Part shown: one piece after another, positions 1-9,700 of the stretch
Layout: each line of letters begins with the position of its first letter
Position numbering within the stretch: position 1 is the first letter of the stretch
DNA from: Pseudoalteromonas luteoviolacea NCIMB 1944
GTDB lineage: Bacteria; Pseudomonadota; Gammaproteobacteria; Enterobacterales; Alteromonadaceae
Length of the DNA stretch: 64,000 nt
Reading direction: 5' to 3'
Assembly: GCF_001625565.1 (NCBI RefSeq)
Contig: NZ_AUXS01000012.1
Coordinates: 84,460-148,459, forward strand
Position numbers and translations under genes: made by a program
The notes under the pieces: model-generated
Databases searched by the model: none
Told to the model about the DNA's origin: nothing
What the model saw: only the letters and a program-made list of their open reading frames with translations

Positions 1-426
1 CAATTGCACTAACGAGCTTTTGCTACCTCGGTAGATGCCATCCAAGGACAACTCAGCATACTCACCCGAGTAATTTCCACGATCATTTGCCAGTTTTTGC
101 TCCTCACCCGAGTCAGCTCGTAATTTAAAACCTCGACGCGTGATGCCATCCTGTTGTAAATAAGGAGCGATACGTGCTCGAATGCTGGCTTGCAAAGCTG
201 GGTCTATGTTGCCAAGTTTAACAATATGCTTATTGATTTCAGTAATACGATAAGGTTTGCTCATCGGTGTTACCGCCGTTAATGCAAACATTTTATCTAC
301 TTGATATTCCAAGATCTTATCTTTGCCGATAGGAAGGAAAGCAGTCGGCGTCGCGTACACTAAAGAAGAGCTTAAAAACAGTATCAAAGTAACAGCAAAC
401 AACAACTTTTTATAAATTGACAACAT
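1..426 (-). CDS. Exported protein, N-terminal part only (possible Wzi-like outer-membrane protein)
   Basis: The frame is open from an ATG at 426 down to the left edge, so 142 codons of a longer protein are present and the C-terminus is missing. It begins with a clear signal peptide: a lysine pair, a hydrophobic stretch, then SSSLVYA before the mature part starting TPTAFLPIG. The mature segment is polar and contains RGFKLRADSGEEQKLAND and NYSGEYAELSLDG, which look like the start of an outer-membrane beta-barrel. It resembles from memory the capsule-assembly Wzi-type proteins of Pseudoalteromonas, but the domain-bearing part is outside the window. It is divergent from waaA, sharing a 145-base AT-rich intergenic region. 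The function is inferred; the signal peptide and open frame are seen directly. Confidence 0.6.
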   Translation of the reverse strand, partial: MLSIYKKLLFAVTLILFLSSSLVYATPTAFLPIGKDKILEYQVDKMFALTAVTPMSKPYRITEINKHIVKLGNIDPALQASIRARIAPYLQQDGITRRGFKLRADSGEEQKLANDRGNYSGEYAELSLDGIYRGSKSSLVQL

Positions 427-571
427 TTTATTTCTTTCAAATACAAACAGGGGCGAGCATACTAGCAAATTAAGGGCTTTTGAGCACGCCCAGATATGTG
501 TAAAATTGTTATAGTAATTTTCATCCAACTACAAACGCGTTAAACTGCCCTTTTATTTGTACCCTGATGCC

Positions 572-1834
572 ATGACTCGATTTATATACTCCACCATGCT
601 GCTGCTACTTGCACCACTCATTTCGATTTACTTGTATCAGATCAGAGGGAAGAAAAACCCCGGCTATAGACACCATTTTTGCGAAAGGTTCGGACAGATA
701 GATGCCAGTATTCCCGAGGGAGCTATTGTTGTCCATTGTGCATCTGTAGGTGAAGTACTCGCGGCCGCCCCCTTAATAAAAAAAATGCAAACGCGCTATC
801 CATCATATCCGTTTGTGATCACGTGTAACACACCAACTGGTCGAGCTGAAGTTTTAAAACAATTTAAAGATTCGGTCTACACATGTTATCTGCCAATTGA
901 TTTTGCGTTTTCGACGCGTCGTTTTATCAAACGCTTAAAACCTAAGCTAGTCGTCGTATTAGAAACTGAGCTATGGCCAAACCTATTTCATTATGCCAAT
1001 CAGTATTGCTGCCCCGTTGCAGTGGTCAATGCCCGCTTGTCGGAGAAATCGTTTCATGGCTATCAAAAATTCTCAGCGATAAGCCGTAATATCATGAAAA
1101 ATATTAATGTACTTGCAAGCCATAACGAAGAGGATGCTGAGCGGTTTACTACATTGGGGTTAGAAGAAAAACGAGTTATCACGACCGGATCAATTAAGTT
1201 TGATGTCGAACTTAGCGAAAATGACATATCTAAATTGCAGAACATCAAATCTCAGCTTGGCGAGCGTCCGGTATGGATTGCAGGGTCAACTCACCCTGGC
1301 GAGAATGAGCAAATCATCGCAATACATCAAAGTTTATTGGCTAAAATGCCTTCATTGCTGTTGATCATTGCACCGCGTCACCCTGAGCAATTTAATGCGG
1401 TTGCAAACTTGTTGCGTGACGCTAACCTAACATTTAGCCGTCGCAGTCAATCGTTTGAAAATACCAGTGAAGTGCTATTAGCGGACACCCTAGGCGAGCT
1501 TAAGTTTTTATATGGCTGCGCAGATGTAGCCTTTGTCGGCGGTAGCTTGATCGAACGAGGAGGTCACAATCCTCTGGAAGCCGCAGCGAGCTCAGTGGGT
1601 GTATTAAGCGGTCCAAGCACTTACAACTTTTCTCATATTTACCCGCAACTAACAGCAATGCACGGCGCTAAAATATGCTCAAATAACAGCGAGTTAGCAG
1701 CGCAATTAGATACGCTATTAAGCGATTCAAACGCAGCCCACAAACTGGGGCAGAATGCGCATGCCTGCTTGGCAAAAAATCAAGGCGCGATTAATCGCAC
1801 GCTCAATATTATCGATTCACTGTTGGAGCAGTAA
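572..1834 (+). CDS. waaA: 3-deoxy-D-manno-octulosonic acid (Kdo) transferase
   Basis: Transfers Kdo from CMP-Kdo to lipid A precursor, building the inner core of lipopolysaccharide on the cytoplasmic face of the inner membrane. An N-terminal hydrophobic anchor (about residues 5-22) is followed by the family motif ASVGEVLAA, whose glutamate (about residue 61) matches the catalytic acid of WaaA. The GT-B C-terminal half has IAGSTHPGE, APRHPEQF and GGSLIERGGHNPLEAA. At 420 residues it is close to the E. coli length. The frame opens at a TTG at 557, but the ATG at 572 starts the conserved part, so I chose it; no strong ribosome site is visible. The next gene follows directly after the stop codon. 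Confidence 0.96.
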   Translation: MTRFIYSTMLLLLAPLISIYLYQIRGKKNPGYRHHFCERFGQIDASIPEGAIVVHCASVGEVLAAAPLIKKMQTRYPSYPFVITCNTPTGRAEVLKQFKDSVYTCYLPIDFAFSTRRFIKRLKPKLVVVLETELWPNLFHYANQYCCPVAVVNARLSEKSFHGYQKFSAISRNIMKNINVLASHNEEDAERFTTLGLEEKRVITTGSIKFDVELSENDISKLQNIKSQLGERPVWIAGSTHPGENEQIIAIHQSLLAKMPSLLLIIAPRHPEQFNAVANLLRDANLTFSRRSQSFENTSEVLLADTLGELKFLYGCADVAFVGGSLIERGGHNPLEAAASSVGVLSGPSTYNFSHIYPQLTAMHGAKICSNNSELAAQLDTLLSDSNAAHKLGQNAHACLAKNQGAINRTLNIIDSLLEQ

Positions 1835-2380
1835 ATGAGTGAACATATCATTAATACGATGAAGAGCTGGGTCAGTAAGGTCATTGTAAAATATAACTTT
1901 TGTCCATTTGCCAGAAAAGAAGTCGAGCAAAACGCTATCTACTATCATATCAGTAGTGCTGTCAGTCATGATGACGCCGTAATGGACATGCTAGAGCAGT
2001 GCTTTGAGCTAAATCAGAACCCAAAAAGAGAAACAACATTAATTAGCTTTTCGGAGGGCTTCGTTGATTTCGGGGATTTTTTAGATTTAGTCGATTTAGC
2101 AAATGCTATGCTTTGCGCACAAGGTTTTGAAGGGACATATCAAATTGCGACCTTTCACCCCGACTACGTTTTTGCAGATAGTGATGAAACTGATCCGGCT
2201 AATTACACCAACCGCGCCCCTTTCCCTACCCTCCATTTGATCAGAGAAAGTAGCATGGCTGCCGCTCTCGAAGAGTATGATGACCCTGAATCTATCCCAG
2301 ACAATAACATTCGACTAGCAAGGCGAAAAGGTGAAGCTTTTTGGCAACAGCTACTCGCCAGCTGCTCACATCATAAATAG
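1835..2380 (+). CDS. DUF1415 family protein
   Basis: A 181-residue soluble protein of the DUF1415 family, whose biochemical role I do not know. Recognisable features are the N-terminal VSKVIVKYNFCPFARKE segment with a conserved cysteine, ISFSEGFVDFGDFLDL, and the ATFHPDYVFAD and NRAPFPTLHLIRE motifs typical of the family. The ATG directly follows the waaA stop (TAAATG), so the two are almost certainly co-transcribed and perhaps translationally coupled. A hairpin at 2395-2420 separates it from the convergent ydbL. The context near lipopolysaccharide synthesis may be coincidental. Confidence 0.85.
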   Translation: MSEHIINTMKSWVSKVIVKYNFCPFARKEVEQNAIYYHISSAVSHDDAVMDMLEQCFELNQNPKRETTLISFSEGFVDFGDFLDLVDLANAMLCAQGFEGTYQIATFHPDYVFADSDETDPANYTNRAPFPTLHLIRESSMAAALEEYDDPESIPDNNIRLARRKGEAFWQQLLASCSHHK

Positions 2381-2394
2381 CCGTTTCATTCGGA

Positions 2395-2420
2395 CTTGCA
2401 GCGCAACTTGACGCTGCAAG
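2395..2420. terminator. Hairpin between convergent DUF1415 gene and ydbL
   Basis: A perfect 9-bp stem (CTTGCAGCG / CGCTGCAAG) with an 8-base loop lies between two converging genes. There is no long T-run directly after it on either strand, so it may be a weak or bidirectional terminator. Confidence 0.5.
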
Positions 2421-2433
2421 CCAACAGGTATAT

Positions 2434-2754
2434 TTACTTTTTAACCCACTTTCCTTTCACTTGAATAAAGTGACCTGCAGACGTTTTTTTGTAGGTTTTT
2501 TCCGCAGCAAGCTTTTCTACCTGCGATAGACTGATGCCATTTTTCTTGGCCAACTGCTGATATTTGGTTTTGCGCTTCTTGTTGATATCCGCGACAAGTT
2601 TTTTCACATCGTCTGAGCCCTTAATAACACCTAAATATCCGGATGCGTTTTCACCAACCATACCTTGTGACTTAGCTTCATTAATTGATAAAGCCATCAC
2701 AGAAAAGCTCATACATGCCGCTGCGATTGTGGTCAAAATTAGTTTTGCTTTCAT
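2434..2754 (-). CDS. ydbL: YdbL family (DUF1318) periplasmic protein
   Basis: A 106-residue exported protein: a signal peptide ending near VMA, then LSINEAKSQGMVGENASGYLG, the signature of the YdbL/DUF1318 family. The C-terminal part is lysine-rich with KKNGISLSQVEKLA and ends HFIQVKGKWVKK. In E. coli, YdbL is encoded with YdbH and YnbE and is reported to act as a periplasmic factor that affects the YdbH-YnbE bridge. Here it is the third gene of the same trio, starting 11 bases after the ynbE stop with the ribosome site GGGAGCGAG overlapping that stop. The role is taken from the family; the gene order supports it. Confidence 0.9.
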   Translation of the reverse strand: MKAKLILTTIAAACMSFSVMALSINEAKSQGMVGENASGYLGVIKGSDDVKKLVADINKKRKTKYQQLAKKNGISLSQVEKLAAEKTYKKTSAGHFIQVKGKWVKK

Positions 2755-2765
2755 GTTCTCGCTCC

Positions 2766-2945
2766 CTAGAATAATTCACTGTCATCACTAAACAAATCGT
2801 CTAGCTCTTTGTCTACTTTCACACGGATTTCGTGATCAACTTTTACATTTAAATTGATGGTGATAGGTTCTTTAGTCTCAACTTGTACTTTATGAGTACA
2901 GGCTGAGGTGACTAAAACCAGCATCAAAGTTAGCATCCATTTCAT
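2766..2945 (-). CDS. ynbE: YnbE family small lipoprotein
   Basis: A 59-residue lipoprotein too short for usual ORF cut-offs. It starts at an ATG preceded by an AAGG ribosome site (from 2958 downward) and has a short hydrophobic signal with the lipobox VTSAC, lipidated cysteine at residue 16. The mature part carries PITINLNVKVDHEIRVKVDKE, then an acidic tail ending in LDDLFSDDSELF. Length and pattern match E. coli YnbE (61 residues), an outer-membrane lipoprotein that partners YdbH to complete an intermembrane bridge. It lies between ydbH (15-base gap) and ydbL (11-base gap), all on one strand, which strongly supports an operon. Confidence 0.9.
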   Translation of the reverse strand: MKWMLTLMLVLVTSACTHKVQVETKEPITINLNVKVDHEIRVKVDKELDDLFSDDSELF

Positions 2946-2960
2946 GCCTTCTTGCTCCTG

Positions 2961-5522
2961 TTAGTTTAATGCGTTTTCTACTTCTTTGGTGATCTCATCG
3001 CTTAGGCGCAACGCTCTAAACAACTGAAAAATATTTTCTTTATGTGTGTAATTAAAGTTAATTGGCTGAGGCTCTGCCTGCTGCTCATTAACACCAGTAA
3101 TTTGCACGGCTAAGTCTAACCAACCATCTGACGACATATTCACGTCGCTTGATAGCTTTTCAATATTGAGCCTTTCCAGCATGCCAAATGCCGTTTCCAA
3201 ACTCGGTTGCTGTGCTTTAAGCGCTTCAACAGACGCATTGTTTTCAATACTTAATAACCCGACATCAATGTTATTGAGCTTGCCACCGTCAATTTCAAAT
3301 AACCCATCGACTACCGACACTGGTAGATGACCATGCACGCGACCACTAAGTTCTACACCTGCATTTTTAGCCGCTTTTGCGATCACAGCAAGGTCCCAAT
3401 TCTTGGCCTCTACTAGAAAGCTCTGATCTTGGTTAGAAAGTTTAATCCCCTTTGCAAAGAGTTGGCCGTCGAATATGTTCGCGCTGATATTACTCAGCAT
3501 GGGCTCCCCCTCATAGGAAGACAAAATAGCGCTGAAATTTTCTAACACAGCACCAGAGCGGACTTCTCTTATGTCTATTTGAGAGTCTTCGAATGCGATC
3601 GCTCCTGCGTTAACTTTCCCCGCAACAGGTATATTTAAGCCGCTCAAATAGTGTGAGTCATACAAAATCCCCCCTTCCTCGAGGACTGCATTGAACGAAA
3701 ATGCTTGTTGGTTAACATTACCTTGTAAAGTCGCAGAGATCGTACCTTCACTAAGCTGCAACTTTGGTTCAAACTGTGTCAGTATCGGCGTCAATGTCAA
3801 AAAGCTCTGTTCAGGCACCCTCACTGTCAAATGGTGTAACTGTTGATCAACCTGTTGCTTAATCAGCATTTCAAAATCATCGAGGTGTAACACATGCTCA
3901 AGAGAGGCCTGCTCTGCCAATAAACCTGCCGATGTTAAAACAACATGCCTAAAAGAAAGCTGAGGAGTCGCGACTAAGCCTAGGTGCGTCTCTCCATCCA
4001 CCTCTGCGCTCACTTTATTATCTTTAAATTCGCCTTGCAATGTTAGGGTATGGGTGACATCTTTGCCTCGTACCTCTGCTTTTTTAAAAGAACCAACTTG
4101 AAACTCAAGCTGACTCTTGAATTGCTTATCTTGATCAAAACTCACTGCACTTTCTAGCAAAACATGTTTACCAGATACATCCTGAACCTGATATCGCTCA
4201 GCACTAAGTTGTGTGTTTAATACGTCTACTTGCAGCGCTTGTGCAATACCGTCTACCAACTGTTTCATATCAACGCTGACATGAGTCGTTAAATTCAGCT
4301 CTGTATTGTTCAATTGCGCCTGTGAGTTAGTTACCTTACCCACAGATGATTGCGTTGCTAAATCAACACTGATAATTTCCCCAACGACGCCTTTTAGCAC
4401 GTAATCACCTTGGCTAACAACGTCTTGAACCTTCAAGCCTTGAGGTAAACGTACCTCTTCACTGCTGAATAACCAATCCCCCTCAAGAGATAAGGTATTG
4501 TTTTGTAAACTCAATTTTGACTGAAGTTCAAGCCAGCCAATCTGTGGGTTTTGATGGCTGAGCTGAATATCAGTTTGCACAATTTGACCATTAACATCGA
4601 GCGATAGATTTTTCAATTTTAGGGCGGTTGCGCCATTGTTATCTTCAAGAGTTAGCGCTGGTATTTCTACACTATTGAAAGCTATATTGATCGGCTCAGG
4701 CAGCACAACACGCCAACTTGTGCTTAGCAAGTCTATAGAAGCACTCTGCTGGTAGCGTTGTAGTTTTTCACAGGCGAGAGCATCAAGCTTAATATCGAGT
4801 GATGATAAGTCTGCGCCCCCACTTTGCACGTTTAAATCCCAACTACCAGATAACTCCCCTACAACCCTAGCTGTAATATCACACTCGTCTAGGGTTCGAT
4901 CTAAGATACTTGCATCTAAGCTCACCGATGTAACGGCTTGTATACCATCAAATGTGGCCGATAGTTGCCCCGCTAACGCCTTTAATTGCGATGGCAAGTA
5001 AGGTTTAATCCCTTGGCTTTGAAGATCAGCATTCAAATTTACTTTATCGCTATACACTATGACCTGTGCCAATATATCTCCGCTAAGAGAGAATCTATCA
5101 AGCTCAGATTCATGAATTGATAAGGAGAGAGGTTGGCGCAATACTGGTGATTCAACATTCAGCTTATCGATCGAGACTAGTGGTCTATCTGCTATTAATG
5201 GCAATGAAAGCGGTGTCATAGTTGCCGGGTTAGAACCCGATGCGATCGGCTTATGCTTTACCTTTACATACGCTATTTCTATCGACTTTGTTGTGATGGT
5301 TATATTTTCCCCATGTACATCCGCTTGCTCATTAGAGAAACACACCTTGCTAATGTGAATTGTAGTGAAATCAGAAGGAGACCACTCCAAACAACTCAAT
5401 CGGCCTTGCTGTTGGGTGAGAAAGTAATTTGCAGCCGCAATACTGAGTGGCGATCGGAATATAAAAAGCGTGGCTAGCAACAGGCAAAAGCTTATCACTG
5501 CATATAACAAAAAACGGCGCAT
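2961..5522 (-). CDS. ydbH: YdbH family AsmA-like intermembrane lipid-transport protein
   Basis: An 853-residue protein with one N-terminal membrane anchor (RRFLLYAVISFCLLLATLFIF) and a very long beta-rich periplasmic part without cysteine-rich or catalytic motifs. The C-terminal third carries the family signature, including GQLFAKGIKLSNQ and GLFEIDGGKLNNIDVGLLSIENN. YdbH, TamB and YhdP form the set of AsmA-like bridges thought to move phospholipid from the inner to the outer membrane. Length is near the E. coli YdbH size (about 880). It is the first gene of the ydbH-ynbE-ydbL operon. Function follows from family knowledge. Confidence 0.9.
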   Translation of the reverse strand: MRRFLLYAVISFCLLLATLFIFRSPLSIAAANYFLTQQQGRLSCLEWSPSDFTTIHISKVCFSNEQADVHGENITITTKSIEIAYVKVKHKPIASGSNPATMTPLSLPLIADRPLVSIDKLNVESPVLRQPLSLSIHESELDRFSLSGDILAQVIVYSDKVNLNADLQSQGIKPYLPSQLKALAGQLSATFDGIQAVTSVSLDASILDRTLDECDITARVVGELSGSWDLNVQSGGADLSSLDIKLDALACEKLQRYQQSASIDLLSTSWRVVLPEPINIAFNSVEIPALTLEDNNGATALKLKNLSLDVNGQIVQTDIQLSHQNPQIGWLELQSKLSLQNNTLSLEGDWLFSSEEVRLPQGLKVQDVVSQGDYVLKGVVGEIISVDLATQSSVGKVTNSQAQLNNTELNLTTHVSVDMKQLVDGIAQALQVDVLNTQLSAERYQVQDVSGKHVLLESAVSFDQDKQFKSQLEFQVGSFKKAEVRGKDVTHTLTLQGEFKDNKVSAEVDGETHLGLVATPQLSFRHVVLTSAGLLAEQASLEHVLHLDDFEMLIKQQVDQQLHHLTVRVPEQSFLTLTPILTQFEPKLQLSEGTISATLQGNVNQQAFSFNAVLEEGGILYDSHYLSGLNIPVAGKVNAGAIAFEDSQIDIREVRSGAVLENFSAILSSYEGEPMLSNISANIFDGQLFAKGIKLSNQDQSFLVEAKNWDLAVIAKAAKNAGVELSGRVHGHLPVSVVDGLFEIDGGKLNNIDVGLLSIENNASVEALKAQQPSLETAFGMLERLNIEKLSSDVNMSSDGWLDLAVQITGVNEQQAEPQPINFNYTHKENIFQLFRALRLSDEITKEVENALN

Positions 5523-5817
5523 TCGTTCCTAACTATTTTGCAATCTGAACAACTAGTTTAAGTCATCTTTAGCCTAATGTAATGTAGTAGAGCGTAAGAA
5601 GTTGTAAAATCGACAAAGTCGTTTTTGAAGTACGTTATAAGTGTTTACGAATGACCATTCAAGTAGCAGCTACTTGAATAGGAAAACTGTAGATCTAGTA
5701 TTTTATTGAAGGATTATTTGATAATTCGACTAACTCACACAGGCAATACAACCTAATGTAATTCGCTATTTTTAAATTGCAGCAGCACTACCCGCTGGAG
5801 TTAGTCGTCAACACCTT
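5523..5817. other. Intergenic region with inverted repeats
   Basis: No gene is visible in this AT-rich stretch between ydbH and the small exported protein. It holds a near-palindrome at 5657-5679 (ATTCAAGTAG, loop CAG, CTACTTGAAT), a widely spaced inverted repeat CGACTAACTC (5727-5736) and GAGTTAGTCG (5798-5807), a small hairpin with one mismatch at 5606-5626, and two copies of the phrase CCTAATGTAAT. The ydbH promoter must lie near the low-coordinate end, but I cannot assign a specific -35/-10 pair with confidence. Confidence 0.45.
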
Positions 5818-6120
5818 TTAGTGACCGATACTCATAATTAAAACTTTAGGGTAATAGCCATTCGGATCTTCTGCCCAGCGCACCCACATTTGTGAAGACT
5901 GAGACACTTTCCCTGACAGTGCAACTGACATCATACTCTGAGTATACGAGTTATCCGTTTTACCTAAGCTAAGCCAGCTTGAAACACCTTTCACCTTGAT
6001 TAATACCTCAGACGAACTGTTTACATAAACAGACGTAATTTCACCATTATACTTTTCTTCAAAGCTCGCGAAAGATGAAAAAGAAAACGCCAGCAAAATC
6101 AAACAAAAAAACTTAGACAC
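5818..6120 (-). CDS. Small exported protein, function unknown
   Basis: About 100 residues with a typical signal peptide (SKFFCLILLAFSFSSFA) and a mature part of about 80 residues starting near SFEEKYNGEITSVYVNSSS. The mature part contains VKGVSSWLSLGK, a MMSVAL stretch and WVRWAEDPNGYYPKVLIMSI, a pattern I associate with small secreted proteins found repeatedly in marine gammaproteobacteria, without a known function. The frame opens at a TTG at 6135, but a GTG at 6120 is preceded by AGGTGG at suitable distance, so I prefer it. It stands alone with no operon partner, flanked by long AT-rich gaps. Confidence 0.65.
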   Translation of the reverse strand: MSKFFCLILLAFSFSSFASFEEKYNGEITSVYVNSSSEVLIKVKGVSSWLSLGKTDNSYTQSMMSVALSGKVSQSSQMWVRWAEDPNGYYPKVLIMSIGH

Positions 6121-6673
6121 ACAACCACCTAACAAATATTTAGTAAATTAATAATAAACTATAGCAATCTATACTCTAGTGAAGGATTTCCATTTCAGTG
6201 ATTAAACAAGCCAGAAGCCTCTGCTTTTTAACAACAAATTACACCTAGTGCTTACCACCTAAGAAAACTAAACACCATATAAAATAGCTACAATGCAATA
6301 TAGATTAATATATCAAAATACTTAATAAATTAATTTATACATTAAATAGTATAAACACTTAAATCTCAATTAAATAGTGCTATTAATAAATTCAGAAATT
6401 CATAGAATGAAGTGTTTTCCGCAAATAGTTCACTTTTCATAAGCAACAAAAAAACCACCGCAATGACCCTTCTCAATAAATGAATTGATGCAGCGAAGGC
6501 TAATTCATCCTGACGCTGCGGCCCGGTGCGCTGCGCAGTAATCGTCATTGCAGGCTGACGTAAAACATGCTGCGAAACATCGATGACTATAGGCATGCTG
6601 CCTTTCACCCTTCGGGCGAGCTTCACTGTTCAAAAATATTACCGCTATATTTGTCGGCCTCAACTTGCAGATA
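6121..6673. other. Gene-poor region with an AT-rich half and a GC-rich possible repeat
   Basis: No convincing gene. Positions 6180-6420 are extremely AT-rich. Positions about 6470-6640 are distinctly GC-richer and contain short inverted repeats such as GCAGCG / CGCTGC around 6490-6516 and repeated GCTGCG and CATGCTG words. An 86-codon open frame crosses it on the minus strand, but its composition changes abruptly at the GC-rich boundary and it lacks a ribosome site, so I do not call it a gene. The GC-rich part may be a dispersed intergenic repeat. Confidence 0.4.
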
Positions 6674-6700
6674 CAAAAAAGGCCGCTTACGCGACCTTTT
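6674..6700 (-). terminator. Rho-independent terminator of purL
   Basis: Read on the minus strand, AAAGGTCGC, loop GTAA, GCGGCCTTT followed by a T-run, 16 bases after the purL stop. The 9-bp stem includes one G-T pair. Canonical form and position make this a good terminator. Confidence 0.85.
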
Positions 6701-6715
6701 CTTTTCAGCTAAGTA

Positions 6716-9700
6716 TTAGCCGATGTTCTTTCTCGCATTACGGAACATACGCATCCACGGGCTGTCTTCTTTCCACTCATCTGGGTGCCAAGAGTTAGCG
6801 ACTGCACGGAATACACGCTCTGGGTGCGGCATCATGACTGTTGCACGACCATCCGTTGATGTAATACCTGTAATACCTTCTGGTGAACCATTCGGGTTGT
6901 TCGGGTATTGCGTTGTAGGCTGACCAAAGTTATCAACGTATTGAACCGCCACTGTGCCAGACTCAAGTGCCGCCTTAACAGCTGCGTCGTTTGCAAACTC
7001 AGCGTGACCTTCACCGTGAGATACTGCGATTGGCATACGAGAGCCAGCCATTCCTTGGAAGAATACAGACGGGCTTTGTTGTACTTCAACAAGGCTGAAA
7101 CGCGCTTCAAAACGCTCTGACTTGTTAGTTACAAAACGTGGCCAATGTTCAGTGCCAGGGATAAGCTCTTTCAACGTCGATAACATTTGACAACCGTTAC
7201 ATACACCCAAGCTGAATGTGTCTTGACGCTCAAAGAATGTTTGGAACTGATCGCGTGCCATGTCGTTGAATAGGATTGATTTAGCCCAACCTTCACCGGC
7301 ACCTAGTACGTCACCGTAAGAGAAGCCACCGCATGCTACAAGACCTTTGAACTCTTCTAGCGTTAGGCGACCTTCAAGGATATCGCTCATGTGTACGTCT
7401 ACCGCTGCAAAACCTGCACGATTAAATGCGGCGGCCATTTCAACGTGTGAGTTAACACCTTGCTCACGTAGAATTGCCATCTTAGGCTTAGCACCTGTTG
7501 CGATATAAGGCGCTGCTACGTCTTCATTTAAGTCGAAGCTTAGTTTTACATTTAGACCTGGATCTTTTTCGTCAAACTTGGCGTCAAATTCTTGCTTAGC
7601 ACACTCAGGGTTATCACGAAGTGCTTGCATCTTATAAGTCGTTTCAGCCCAGATAGTACGTAGTTCAGTACGTGTATTTGCAAGTACTGTTTCACCGCCA
7701 CGGTTGAAGATAACTTTGTCTTCCGTGTTTAGTGCACCGATAGTGTGGCTGATAGCCGCAATGCCATTATCAGCTAACACAGCTTCAACTGCTGCAAGGT
7801 CGTCATTGCGAACCTGAATGACTGCACCCAGTTCTTCGTTATAAAGTGTTTCGATGTCAGACCCTGTTAAGCTATCAAGGTTTACTGTTACACCAGTGCG
7901 ACCTGCAAATGCCATTTCAGCTACAGTTGTGAATAAACCACCGTCTGAACGGTCGTGGTAAGCAAGTAACTTCTCATCAGCCACTAGTGCTTGCATCGCG
8001 TTGTAGAAACCTTTTAATAACTCAGGGCTGTCAACGTCAGGTGTCTTATCACCAAGCTGCTTGTAAACCTGTGCAAGGCTTGATGCACCCATGCGGTTTT
8101 GACCAGCACCTAAATCAACTAAGATAAGGCTTGAGTCACCTTTGTCAGTACGAAGCTGAGGCGTTACTGTTTTACGAATGTCTTCTACACGGCCAAATGC
8201 AGTGATAACGAGTGAAAGAGGCGCTGTAACCGCTTTGTCTTCACCGTCGTCTTGCCATGTTGTCTTCATTGACATTGAGTCTTTACCAACTGGGATAGTT
8301 AGACCAAGTGCTGGACATAACTCTTCACCGACAGCTTTAACCGCTTCGTAAAGACCTGCATCTTCACCTGGGTGACCAGCTGCTGCCATCCAGTTTGCAG
8401 ATAGCTTGATGTTTTCAAGACCGCCAATGTTTGCACCAGCAATGTTAGTTAACGCTTCTGCTACTGCTAAACGTGCAGAAGCACCATAGTTTAGAAGTGC
8501 CGCAGGTGTACGCTCACCCATTGACATTGCTTCACCGTGGTAAGTGTCAAACGCCGCTGCGGTTACAGCACAGTTTGCCACTGGTACCTGCCAAGGGCCA
8601 ACCATTTGATCACGTGCCACCAAACCTGTAACCGTACGGTCACCGATAGTGATAAGGAATGTTTTCTCAGCGATTGTCGGTAGACGAAGTAAACGCTTAG
8701 CGGCATCGAGTACGTCGATGCTATCAGTGTTAAGTGCTTCACCAGATACTTTCTTTGACTCAACGTCACGGTGCATCTTAGGAGCTTTGCCAAGTAGTAC
8801 TTCAAGTGGAAGATCTACTGGGTTGTTATCAAAGTGGCTATCCGCAACGGTTAAGTGACGCTCTTCTGTTGCCTCACCAATTACGGCGTATTGCGCGCGC
8901 TCACGCTTACAGATCTCTTCAAAACGGTCGAAATCTTCTGCCGCTACTGCAAGTACATAACGTTCTTGTGATTCGTTACACCAGATCTCGTGTGGTGCCA
9001 TGCCCGGCTCATCATTCGGGATATTACGTAGTTGGAATTTACCACCACGACCACCGTCGTCTACCAATTCAGGGAATGCATTTGACAGACCACCCGCACC
9101 CACATCGTGGATAAATGCGATTGGGTTTTCGTCACCTAGCTGCCAACACTTGTCGATAACTTCCTGACAACGACGTTCCATCTCTGGGTTTTCACGCTGT
9201 ACAGAAGCAAAATCTAAGTCTTCGTTTGACTGACCTGATGCCATTGATGATGCAGCACCACCACCTAGACCGATGTTCATTGCAGGACCGCCAAGTGCAA
9301 CTAGCTTAGCACCTACTGGGATCTCACCTTTTTGTACATGCTCAGTACGGATGTTACCCAGACCACCTGCAAGCATAATTGGCTTGTGGTAACCACGTAC
9401 TTCTTCACCGTTGTGGCTATTAACTTTTTCTTCGTAAGTACGGAAGTAACCAAGTAGGTTAGGACGGCCAAATTCGTTATTGAACGCCGCGCCACCTAGT
9501 GGGCCATCGATCATGATGTCTAGTGCATCAACAATACGACCTGGCTTGCCGAAGTTAGTTTCCCACGGCTGTTCAAAACCAGGAATGCGAAGGTTAGATA
9601 CAGTAAAGCCAACTAGACCTGCTTTTGGTTTAGAACCACGACCTGTAGCTCCCTCGTCACGAATTTCACCACCAGACCCTGTCGATGCGCCTGAGAATGG

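Noticed and set aside
5727..5807. Possible integron attC-like site from the spaced inverted repeat
   Set aside because: The arms do not match the attC core consensus and no cassette or integrase is present.
6366..6626. 86-codon minus-strand open frame over the gene-poor region
   Set aside because: No ribosome site, abrupt composition change inside the frame, and it spans a likely repeat.
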